The notes beneath the pieces were generated by a model. The model ran no database searches. It was not told the origin of the DNA and saw only the letters and a program-made list of their open reading frames with translations. Both the position numbers and the translations under genes were made by a program. A stretch of 5,555 nucleotides of DNA from NCBI GenBank assembly GCA_016882165.1, contig VHBV01000088.1, positions 1 to 5,555 of the forward strand, in the 5' to 3' direction. Source of the stretch: Candidatus Pelagibacterales bacterium. GTDB lineage: Bacteria; Pseudomonadota; Alphaproteobacteria; Rickettsiales; UBA1997. Positions 1 to 5,394 of this stretch are shown here, one piece after another (the first letter of the stretch is position 1; every line of letters starts with the position of its first letter).

Positions 1-273
1 ATCTAAAATATCTGAAGGTTCTGAAAGTCCAGCCACTCCAACTCCGTTAACATTCCAAATGCCATTTTCTTCTTTACTTATTTCAACACCCATTAAGCGT
101 AAAGCAGCTGCAGTTTTTAGTACATCTTCTCCTTCTAACAAACCAGATATTTTACTTTTTCCATGCGCTAGAGCAGAAAATATTAAAGAACGATGCGAAA
201 TTGATTTATCACCAGCAACTGTAATTTCACCTTTTAGAGGTATGTCTTTTTTATAAGATTTTAATGATCGCAT
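1..273 (-). CDS. aroA: 3-phosphoshikimate 1-carboxyvinyltransferase (EPSP synthase), N-terminal part, cut by window edge
   Basis: This is the first 91 codons of EPSP synthase; the remainder lies beyond the left edge. The enzyme is cytoplasmic and joins phosphoenolpyruvate to shikimate-3-phosphate, the sixth step of chorismate and aromatic amino acid synthesis. The sequence shows the N-terminal substrate-binding signature GDKSISHRSL at residues 21-30, whose Lys23, Ser24 and Arg28 correspond to the shikimate-phosphate-binding residues of the family. The class II hallmark GLLEGEDVLKTAAALRLMGV follows at about residues 44-63. These blocks closely resemble the Agrobacterium CP4 type (from memory), so a glyphosate-tolerant class II enzyme is inferred; the deciding residue (Ala100 in CP4) lies outside the window. 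The ATG at 273 is chosen because the homology begins within about 15 residues of it. There is no clear Shine-Dalgarno sequence upstream. It lies 198 bp downstream of nuoN on the same strand, so read-through transcription is possible but unproven. Confidence 0.93.
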   Translation of the reverse strand, partial: MRSLKSYKKDIPLKGEITVAGDKSISHRSLIFSALAHGKSKISGLLEGEDVLKTAAALRLMGVEISKEENGIWNVNGVGVAGLSEPSDILD

Positions 274-325
274 TTGATATAAAATACTTTAAAGATTTTA
301 TTAATATTTTTTCTACAACAAGCTG

Positions 326-408
326 TCATATTGAGCAAAAGCAAAGAATCTCAGGATTTTTTACTCGAAGTTCTAACTCATAATATTCTTTGCTTGCGCT
401 CAGGATGA
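326..408. repeat. Long imperfect inverted repeat in the nuoN-aroA spacer (GTCATCCTGAGC family)
   Basis: The arms at 326-349 and 385-408 are inverted copies of one another, matching at 20 of 24 positions and separated by a 35-base AT-rich loop. Each arm is a version of TCATCCTGAGCGCAAGCAAAGAAT; the left arm has drifted (TCATATTGAGCAAAAGC...). The right arm shares the TCATCCTGAGC core with the nuoM-nuoN hairpin, so both belong to one dispersed family. As RNA from the minus strand it would form a long hairpin after nuoN, which could stabilise the nuoN 3' end or reduce read-through into aroA. No U-tract directly follows it, so I do not call it a classical intrinsic terminator. A fragment AACGTGGCAATT at 431-442 resembles the tail of the second repeat family (CGTGGCAATCT) seen around zapE. 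Confidence 0.8.
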
Positions 409-471
409 AAGTTTTATTACTTAAGTACGAAACGTGGCAATTCAATTAGTCACAATCAGAAGGGTTGCAAT

Positions 472-1941
472 TTACAAAAAATCTACGCAATTACTAATTA
501 ATCCAAGAATTTTATCTAAGAATACAACAAAAACTAAGTTCAAAATTGATATAGAAAATACAACTAGTTTGACATTATTGATATCTTCTAAAGAAATTGG
601 CGAGTTTTTAGCTTCGTCAAAATACATAAATTTGATGATTCTTAAGTAGTAATAAGAGCTAACAACGCTGAATAGAATAGCAAAGATTGGTACAATAAAC
701 ATTCCCGAGCGAATTGTTGCCATAATTACGTAAAACTTTGAGAAAAATCCCGCAAAAGGAGGAATTCCAGCTGTAGAAAACATTAAACAAGCAAGAGAAA
801 AAGCCATTACAGGATTTGTTTTTGCAAGTCCGGATAAAGCTGAAATGTCAAAGATTTTATCATTTGATTCGTCGTCATTTTTGGAGTTTTGATTAGAACT
901 TGTAATTAAGTTCAAGAATCCAAATGTTCCAAGTGAAATTAATGCATAGATTACCATGTAAAGAACAGCAGCCACTCTTGCTTCTTTATTGAAAGCACCA
1001 ATAGCAAGAAGTATAAAACCCACATGACCAATTGAGCTATAAGCCAAAAGTCTTTTTAGATTTTTTTGCCAAATTGCACCAAAACTTCCAACTGCTAAAG
1101 AAACTAGAGAAACAAAAATGAAGATTTTATCCAAACCAACAAAAGAAGTTAATACAGAAGAAGTAAGCTTTAACAACACCATTACAGCGCTGAATTTAGC
1201 AATTGTTGCGAAGAATGTTGTAACAATTGTTGCAGATCCCTCATAAACATCAGGTGACCACATATGAAAAGGTGCTGCAGAAATTTTGAAAAACATTCCC
1301 GAAATTACTAAAACAAATCCAAAAACAACTGCTAAAGGTATAGTGTCTTTTCCTTGAGAATAGAGATCAGCAAGAGCTGTAAAATTTGTTGTTCCAGAAA
1401 ATCCATAAATCATTGAAATTCCAAATAATATAATGCCAGAAGCACAAGAACCTAAAACGAAGTATTTTAAACCAGCTTCAGATGATTTTGCTGATGTTTT
1501 ATTTAGAGCAGCTAAAAGATAAAGTGATAGACCTTGAAGTTCTAGAGATAAGTAAAAAGTAAGAAAATCATTAGATGAGATCAAAAACATTGCACCACAA
1601 GAGGCAATCATCAAAAGCGCCAGAAACTCGGCACTAATTTTTTGAATTGAGAAGATAAAGTTTAAAGAAAACAAAACAACAATCGTTAAAAGCAAAGCAA
1701 TGATTGATTTAACAAATGCGGTAAAAAAGTTGCTTTCAAACATTGAGTTAAAAGCTATAACTTGAGGTTCAGAAAATGTTTTGAAAATTAAACATAGTGA
1801 AATCGCGCAAAAAATAAGAGATAAAAGATGCGAAGCATAAAAAATCTCTTTGAATTTCTTACCAAAAAATACATCATTCATCAAAATTATTAAAGCACCT
1901 AAAAATAAAGAAATCTCAGGTAAAATAAGTGTTAGATTCAT
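472..1941 (-). CDS. nuoN: NADH-quinone oxidoreductase subunit N
   Basis: NuoN is an antiporter-like proton-pumping subunit of the membrane arm of respiratory complex I. The 489 residues match the usual length (about 480-490), and about 14 hydrophobic segments are visible, roughly 4-22, 33-54, 74-98, 103-122, 124-146, 157-181, 202-222, 233-257, 271-291, 298-316, 323-346, 375-396, 405-434 and 457-485. Charged residues expected in the proton path are present: Glu134 in segment 5, Lys159 in SSEAGLKYFVLGS, Lys219 in FFKISAAPFHMWSPDVYEGS (217-236), Lys249, and Lys402 in AGIPPFAGFFSKF. The conserved KRLLAYSSIGHVGF is at 296-309. A hydrophilic, low-complexity loop at about 347-362, rich in Ser, Asn and Asp, looks longer than usual. 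The ATG at 1941 gives the normal N-terminus; no strong ribosome binding site is seen. It lies 95 bp downstream of nuoM on the same strand and is probably co-transcribed with it. Nothing suggests a broken gene. Confidence 0.97.
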   Translation of the reverse strand: MNLTLILPEISLFLGALIILMNDVFFGKKFKEIFYASHLLSLIFCAISLCLIFKTFSEPQVIAFNSMFESNFFTAFVKSIIALLLTIVVLFSLNFIFSIQKISAEFLALLMIASCGAMFLISSNDFLTFYLSLELQGLSLYLLAALNKTSAKSSEAGLKYFVLGSCASGIILFGISMIYGFSGTTNFTALADLYSQGKDTIPLAVVFGFVLVISGMFFKISAAPFHMWSPDVYEGSATIVTTFFATIAKFSAVMVLLKLTSSVLTSFVGLDKIFIFVSLVSLAVGSFGAIWQKNLKRLLAYSSIGHVGFILLAIGAFNKEARVAAVLYMVIYALISLGTFGFLNLITSSNQNSKNDDESNDKIFDISALSGLAKTNPVMAFSLACLMFSTAGIPPFAGFFSKFYVIMATIRSGMFIVPIFAILFSVVSSYYYLRIIKFMYFDEAKNSPISLEDINNVKLVVFSISILNLVFVVFLDKILGLISNCVDFL

Positions 1942-1967
1942 AGTTTTTTAATTCTTTTTTAATTATA

Positions 1968-2010
1968 ACAAACTCTGTCATCCTAAGCTTCGCTCAGGAT
2001 GACAGTTTGT
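1968..2010. repeat. Strong hairpin (palindromic repeat) between nuoM and nuoN
   Basis: CTGTCATCCTAAGC (1975-1988) and GCTCAGGATGACAG (1992-2005) form a 14-bp stem around a 3-base loop. The stem extends by ACAAA/TTTGT (1968-1972 with 2006-2010) across a two-base bulge. In minus-strand RNA the single mismatch becomes a G-U pair and the loop is GAA. The core is the same TCATCCTGAGC sequence found at 326-408, so this is a copy of a dispersed palindromic family rather than a site specific to this operon. It begins 26 bases after the nuoM stop and ends 26 bases before the nuoN start on the transcript. A role in mRNA processing or in setting the nuoM:nuoN ratio is possible. There is no immediate U-tract, though an AT-rich stretch follows towards nuoN. 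Confidence 0.88.
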
Positions 2011-2036
2011 GATCAAATGTTCATTCAAATATAAAC

Positions 2037-3512
2037 TTACAACGCCATAAACAATCCAGCAACATAAGCTACAGGAAATTTAAAGTAACTTAATATTAGA
2101 TTTGGCATTATACCAAATAAAATAACTGTTGCCGCCATGAAACCAAAGCAAAATAATTCAAGACAAGTTAGGTCTTTTAATTCTTCAATTTTGTGATTAG
2201 AAATTTCGCTAAACCATACTCTTTTATATAACCATAACATATAACAAGCTCCTAAAATAACGCCAAATGCTGCTAAAACAGCCATAATTTTATTTGCTTT
2301 AAAAGTTCCAAGAATTGCTAAAAATTCGCCAACAAATCCACTTGTTCCAGGAAGTCCAACTGAGGCCATAGTAAAAATCATTGCCATTAAAGCAAAGTTT
2401 GGCATTTTGCTCGCAATTCCACCTAAATCAGTAATTTGTTTAGTATGAAGACGATCATAAATTGCACCAACGCACATAAAAAGTGCTGCAGATACTATAC
2501 CGTGACTTATCATTTGCATTAAAGCACCGTCAATTCCTTGTGCAGTAAAGCTGAAAATACCCATAGTTACAAAACCCATATGAGCAACTGATGAATATGC
2601 AATCATTTTTTTCATATCTTCCTGCATTAAAGCAACTAAAGAAGCATAAATTATAGCAATTACACTTAAAACTAAAACCATTGGTGCAAAGAACTCAGAT
2701 GCTGCAGGGAAAAAAGGTAAAGAGAAACGCAAGAAGCCGTAGGCACCAAGCTTAATTAAAATACCAGCAAGAATTACTGAGCCTGCAGTTGGGGCTTGAA
2801 CGTGAGCATCTGGAAGCCAAGTGTGAAAAGGGAACATTGGAACTTTTATTGCAAAAGATATAAAGAATGCTGCCCAAAACCACTGTTGATAGTTGAGAGG
2901 GAAAAATTTTGGTAAATATTTTGTTAGCAATACTATGTCTGTTGTTCCTGTATAAAGGTACAAGTAGATAATTCCAATCAAGAATAAAACCGAGCCAAAA
3001 AGTGTATAAATGAAAAACTTGTAAGATGCGTATATTCTATTTACTCCACCCCAAATACCAATTACCAAAAACATTGGAATTAGCATAGCTTCAAAGAATA
3101 TGTAAAATAGAAGCAAATCGGTTGCAGCAAAAGAACCAATAACAAAACCTTCAATTAACAAGAATGCTGCAACATATTCTTTAACTCTTTTTTCAATTGA
3201 CTTCATGCTTACAGCAAAACAAATGGGAAGTAAAAATGCTGTTAGAACAATCATTAGAAGAGAAATACCATCAATACCTAAAGCATATTTAATGTCTTGA
3301 TGTGCAAAAATTCTTATAACTTCTGTGAATTGGAATCCTAATTTGCTTTTGTCGAAATCATAAAGAAGTTTGCAACTTAAAGCCAAGTTTACAAAACTTA
3401 TTACAAAACCGTATGAGTAATAGTTGCGCTGTTCTTTCATTTTAACGAAAAACAGGAAAAAAGCCGATAAAATTGGCAAAAAAGTAAGAACGGAAAGAAT
3501 TGGAAAGTTCAT
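2037..3512 (-). CDS. nuoM: NADH-quinone oxidoreductase subunit M
   Basis: NuoM is an antiporter-like membrane subunit of complex I that takes part in proton translocation. The protein has 491 residues with about 14 hydrophobic segments (roughly 3-24, 31-51, 77-101, 110-128, 130-152, 162-187, 209-229, 239-261, 274-296, 303-321, 327-350, 370-389, 403-427, 447-472). Family landmarks are all present: GIDGISLLMIVLT (79-91), FFEAMLIPMFLVIGIWGG (139-156) with the key Glu141, and AIKVPMFPFHTWLPDAHVQA (221-240) with Lys223 and His230. Further along are Lys254, YSSVAHMGF with His311, MISHGIVSAALF with His337, and GTSGFVGEF with Glu396. By my recollection these correspond to E. coli Glu144, Lys234, Lys265, His322, His348 and Glu407. 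The ATG at 3512 gives a normal N-terminus; a weak AGAG lies a few bases upstream. The usual upstream partner nuoL is absent, and a 532-bp intergenic region precedes this gene, so its promoter should lie there. Confidence 0.97.
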   Translation of the reverse strand: MNFPILSVLTFLPILSAFFLFFVKMKEQRNYYSYGFVISFVNLALSCKLLYDFDKSKLGFQFTEVIRIFAHQDIKYALGIDGISLLMIVLTAFLLPICFAVSMKSIEKRVKEYVAAFLLIEGFVIGSFAATDLLLFYIFFEAMLIPMFLVIGIWGGVNRIYASYKFFIYTLFGSVLFLIGIIYLYLYTGTTDIVLLTKYLPKFFPLNYQQWFWAAFFISFAIKVPMFPFHTWLPDAHVQAPTAGSVILAGILIKLGAYGFLRFSLPFFPAASEFFAPMVLVLSVIAIIYASLVALMQEDMKKMIAYSSVAHMGFVTMGIFSFTAQGIDGALMQMISHGIVSAALFMCVGAIYDRLHTKQITDLGGIASKMPNFALMAMIFTMASVGLPGTSGFVGEFLAILGTFKANKIMAVLAAFGVILGACYMLWLYKRVWFSEISNHKIEELKDLTCLELFCFGFMAATVILFGIMPNLILSYFKFPVAYVAGLFMAL

Positions 3513-3735
3513 TTTACTCTAAAAATTTCTTGGAAAAAATTGGATAAAAAGTTACTGGATTTTTAGCCTAAGAAAAATTTATAATCAATTAATTTCTTCC
3601 TCATTTGTTTAACTAGATCGCCACGTCAAACTAAGTTTTACTCACGATTAATTAACACAGATTCTTTAATTATAAGTTAGTGAAGAGAAAATACTATTAT
3701 CATTACTATTGGAATTTAAGACAAAAATAAGTTTT

Positions 3736-3853
3736 GTCATTGTAAGGAAAAGTAAAACTTTACGTTATTGCGATGCTTCTCCCCAGCCGTCATTGCGAGG
3801 AGAAGTAAACTTCTCCGTCATTGCGAGGAGTGCGAAGCACGACGTGGCAATCT
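3736..3853 (+). repeat. Cluster of GTCATTGCGAG palindromic repeats upstream of zapE
   Basis: Four starts of the core GTCATTGCGA lie head to tail. They are at 3736 (degenerate, GTCATTGTAA), 3764 (GTTATTGCGA), 3789 and 3817. The copy at 3789 has a hairpin centre of GGAGAAG (3799-3805) pairing with CTTCTCC (3810-3816). The degenerate 3736 copy has a drifted version of the same centre. The full copy at 3817-3853 begins GTCATTGCGAG and ends GACGTGGCAATCT, with a GTGC-GAA-GCAC hairpin (3830-3840). It is identical over 37 bp to the copy at 5500-5536 beyond zapE. The outer ATTGC/GCAAT ends of this copy also pair. These bases are clearly GC-richer than the neighbouring genes. This is a non-coding dispersed repeat by structure; its mobility is unknown. 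Confidence 0.88.
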
Positions 3854-3900
3854 TTTTGCGGTATAATGAAGCAAATACATGAGGAACTAAGATCACCACT

Positions 3901-3970
3901 CTTCGCAAGATTGCTCGCTCGCGATGACGAGTTAGGAACATAATTATTCGCTTGCGATGACGAACTAGGG
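3901..3970 (-). repeat. Two inverted-orientation copies of the GTCATTGCGAG-type repeat
   Basis: Read on the minus strand, these bases contain GTCATCGCAAGCG and GTCATCGCGAGCGAGCAATC, shorter relatives of the forward copies on either side. On the plus strand the two copies form a direct repeat: 3916-3937 (CGCTCGCGATGACGAGTTAG...) and 3949-3970 (CGCTTGCGATGACGAACTAG...), 22 bp each, 33 bp apart, matching at most positions including the sequence beyond the repeat core (TTAGGA against CTAGGG). That shared flank suggests a local duplication followed by drift rather than two independent arrivals. Confidence 0.75.
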
Positions 3971-3977
3971 AAGGTGT

Positions 3978-4013
3978 GTCATTGCGAGCTTTTTGCAAGA
4001 AAAGAGTGGGAAT
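3978..4013 (+). repeat. Degenerate forward repeat copy just upstream of zapE
   Basis: The sequence starts GTCATTGCGAGCTTTTTGC and continues AAGAAAAGAGTGGGAATC. It corresponds base for base, with a few changes, to the copy at 5420-5457 that has a GCTTTTC-GCAA-GAAAAGC centre and a CGTGGCAATCT tail. The drifted tail (AGTGGGAATC) shows it is an older copy. It ends 31 bases before the zapE start codon, so any hairpin here would sit in or next to the zapE leader. Confidence 0.8.
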
Positions 4014-4044
4014 CCACTTTGTTATAAAATTATAATTTATTAAT

Positions 4045-5358
4045 ATGGAATTAGACCAACACCAAATAGTAATCCAAAAAAAACTAAATCATCTTTCTCA
4101 AGAAATTCAAAATAAAGCGCAAGAAAGTTTTATTAGTAAAATTTTTTCTAAAAAATCGGCACCAATAAAAAGTATTTATATTTATGGAGATGTTGGTCGA
4201 GGAAAAACGATGTTAATGAAAGAATTTTTTGACTCTATTGATGGCAAGGTAAAAATTTACATACACTTCAATTCTTTTATGCGTAAAATTCATGAAGCCC
4301 TGCGTGATATTAGAAAAGAAAGTAGAAATTATAAAGACGAGTTAATTGAAGCAGTGCAAAGAATAACTAAAGATGAGAATCAAAATATAGTTGAAATTAT
4401 ATGCTTTGATGAATTTCAAGTTACCGATATTGCTGATGCAATGTTGCTTTCTCGTATTTTTTCATATCTGTTTCTAAAGAATATAGTTATTGTTTTTACT
4501 TCAAACTCAGAGCCTTCTGAACTTTATAAAAATGGTTTACAAAGAGAGTTATTTTTAAAATTTGTTAATAATGTTCTTCTAAAAAACTGCGAAGTTCTAA
4601 ATCTTAATAGTCCGACTGATTATCGTGCAAAACTTGCCTTATCTGAAAAAAAAGTTGTAATTGCTCAAAAAGAAATGAAAGGTAATTTTTTCATCAATCC
4701 TTCTTCAAAAAATATGTTAGATGATTGTGCGAAGAATTACAAAAAGCCCTCTTTGAAAAAGAGGGTGGATGATTGCGTTAGCAATCAGACGGGTGATTTC
4801 CTTTTGCATCAGGAAGCAAAAACAACAAAGCAAGAAGAAGATTGTAACACCTTACTTAACTTAATAAATATAACAACTGCAATCACAAAACGCTATTTCA
4901 TCTCTAATCAAAAAAACCGCACTATCATTAAAGAAATGATAAAAAATCTTACTAATAACCAACTAAAATCAACTAAATTAAATGTTTGGGGTAGGGAAGT
5001 TGAAATAAAAAAAACTCACAATTCTATTGCTGTAATAAATTTTTCTGAATTGTGTAATAATAATTATGCTGCTTCAGATTTTCATTCAATATGTCAAAAA
5101 TTTGATCTCATTTTTTTGCTAAGAATTCCTCGCTTAACAGAAGAAAATATTAATGAAGCAAGAAGATTTATTTTATTTATAGATGAAGTTTATGAAAATA
5201 AAACTTCTTTGATAGTAAGCGCCAAAAGCAATATTGACCAAATTTACCCAAGTGGCATTGGATCTTCAGCATTCAAAAGGACAGCTTCAAGATTAAAAGA
5301 GATAAAAACAGAGTTATACTGGAAAAATAGCAAATTTATTAAAAACAATAATAATTAG
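4045..5358 (+). CDS. zapE: ZapE/AFG1-family P-loop ATPase with an internal insertion
   Basis: This is a cytoplasmic AAA+-like ATPase of the AFG1/ZapE family. The E. coli member is linked to Z-ring function under stress and mitochondrial AFG1/LACE1 to inner-membrane protein quality control; its role here is inferred from homology. The Walker A motif GDVGRGKT is at residues 48-55, HFNSFM at 74-79, Walker B IICFDEFQVTDIADAM at 118-133, the sensor-1-like FTSN at 151-154, and GLQRELFLKF at 164-173 with a probable arginine finger, Arg167. The C-terminal family blocks IPRLTEENINEARRFILFID (361-380) and FKRTASRL (410-417) are intact. The N-terminus is short by about 15 residues against typical relatives, but an in-frame stop at 4033-4035 rules out a longer start. 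The 437-residue total exceeds the usual 360-390 because about 75 residues are added between TDYR (191-194) and KRYFIS (282-287). No Shine-Dalgarno is seen. All catalytic motifs are present, so it is probably functional. Confidence 0.93.
   Translation: MELDQHQIVIQKKLNHLSQEIQNKAQESFISKIFSKKSAPIKSIYIYGDVGRGKTMLMKEFFDSIDGKVKIYIHFNSFMRKIHEALRDIRKESRNYKDELIEAVQRITKDENQNIVEIICFDEFQVTDIADAMLLSRIFSYLFLKNIVIVFTSNSEPSELYKNGLQRELFLKFVNNVLLKNCEVLNLNSPTDYRAKLALSEKKVVIAQKEMKGNFFINPSSKNMLDDCAKNYKKPSLKKRVDDCVSNQTGDFLLHQEAKTTKQEEDCNTLLNLINITTAITKRYFISNQKNRTIIKEMIKNLTNNQLKSTKLNVWGREVEIKKTHNSIAVINFSELCNNNYAASDFHSICQKFDLIFLLRIPRLTEENINEARRFILFIDEVYENKTSLIVSAKSNIDQIYPSGIGSSAFKRTASRLKEIKTELYWKNSKFIKNNNN
4741..4800. 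repeat. Double-hairpin repeat-like element inside the zapE reading frame
   Basis: A perfect 8-bp stem CCCTCTTT/AAAGAGGG (4747-4754 with 4758-4765, loop GAA) is followed after five bases by a perfect 6-bp stem GATTGC/GCAATC (4771-4776 with 4781-4786, loop GTTA), then ACGGGTGATTT. From memory, the CCCTCTTTGAAAAAGAGGG...CGGGTGATTT pattern resembles dispersed non-coding repeats of other bacterial genomes. It encodes residues 233-252 without breaking the frame and is GC-richer than the surrounding gene. It lies within the part of the protein that has no counterpart in the ZapE family. In-frame palindromic elements of this sort (RPEs) are known in Rickettsia; whether this belongs to a known RPE class cannot be decided here. 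Confidence 0.65.
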
Positions 5359-5394
5359 ATCTATATTCCTCTCCCCAAACCTCTCTACCCAACC

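Larger units (their letters stand above)
3513..4044. other. Divergent intergenic region between nuoM and zapE, with a repeat mosaic in its right half
   Basis: No credible gene is seen in these 532 bases. An open frame on the minus strand at 3765-3998 would encode 77 residues, but it is just translated repeat sequence. The left part (3513-3735) is AT-rich and is the likely place for the nuoM promoter. A TATAAT-like hexamer is readable on the minus strand at 3674-3669, but no matching -35 box is found at normal spacing, so no promoter is called. At 3615-3627 the sequence AGATCGCCACGTC is an inverted, one-mismatch copy of the repeat tail GACGTGGCAATCT. A short perfect stem GACAAAA/TTTTGTC (3720-3726 with 3732-3738) marks the boundary. 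From 3736 to 4013 the DNA is almost entirely repeat. The 31 bases before zapE are AT-only apart from a few bases and carry no Shine-Dalgarno sequence. Confidence 0.75.

Noticed and set aside
59..256. 65-residue open frame on the plus strand
   Set aside because: It is antisense to aroA, whose EPSP synthase motifs are clear in the other strand.
434..649. 71-residue open frame on the plus strand
   Set aside because: It overlaps the 3' end of nuoN in antisense, which is a well-supported full-length gene; no independent coding signal.
3669..3697. Minus-strand promoter for nuoM with a TATAAT-like -10
   Set aside because: In such AT-rich DNA the hexamer is expected by chance, and the -35 position at 17-18 bp spacing shows no TTGACA-like sequence.
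3765..3998. 77-residue open frame on the minus strand
   Set aside because: It consists of translated repeat copies (residues such as ALLAMTEKF and SPRNDGWGEASQ mirror the repeat cores), has no ribosome binding site and no recognisable domain. Such frames are typical artefacts of this kind of repeat.
4045..5358. Reading the zapE insertion as a frameshift or two separate genes
   Set aside because: The frame is open throughout, and conserved family blocks occur in the same frame on both sides of the insertion.
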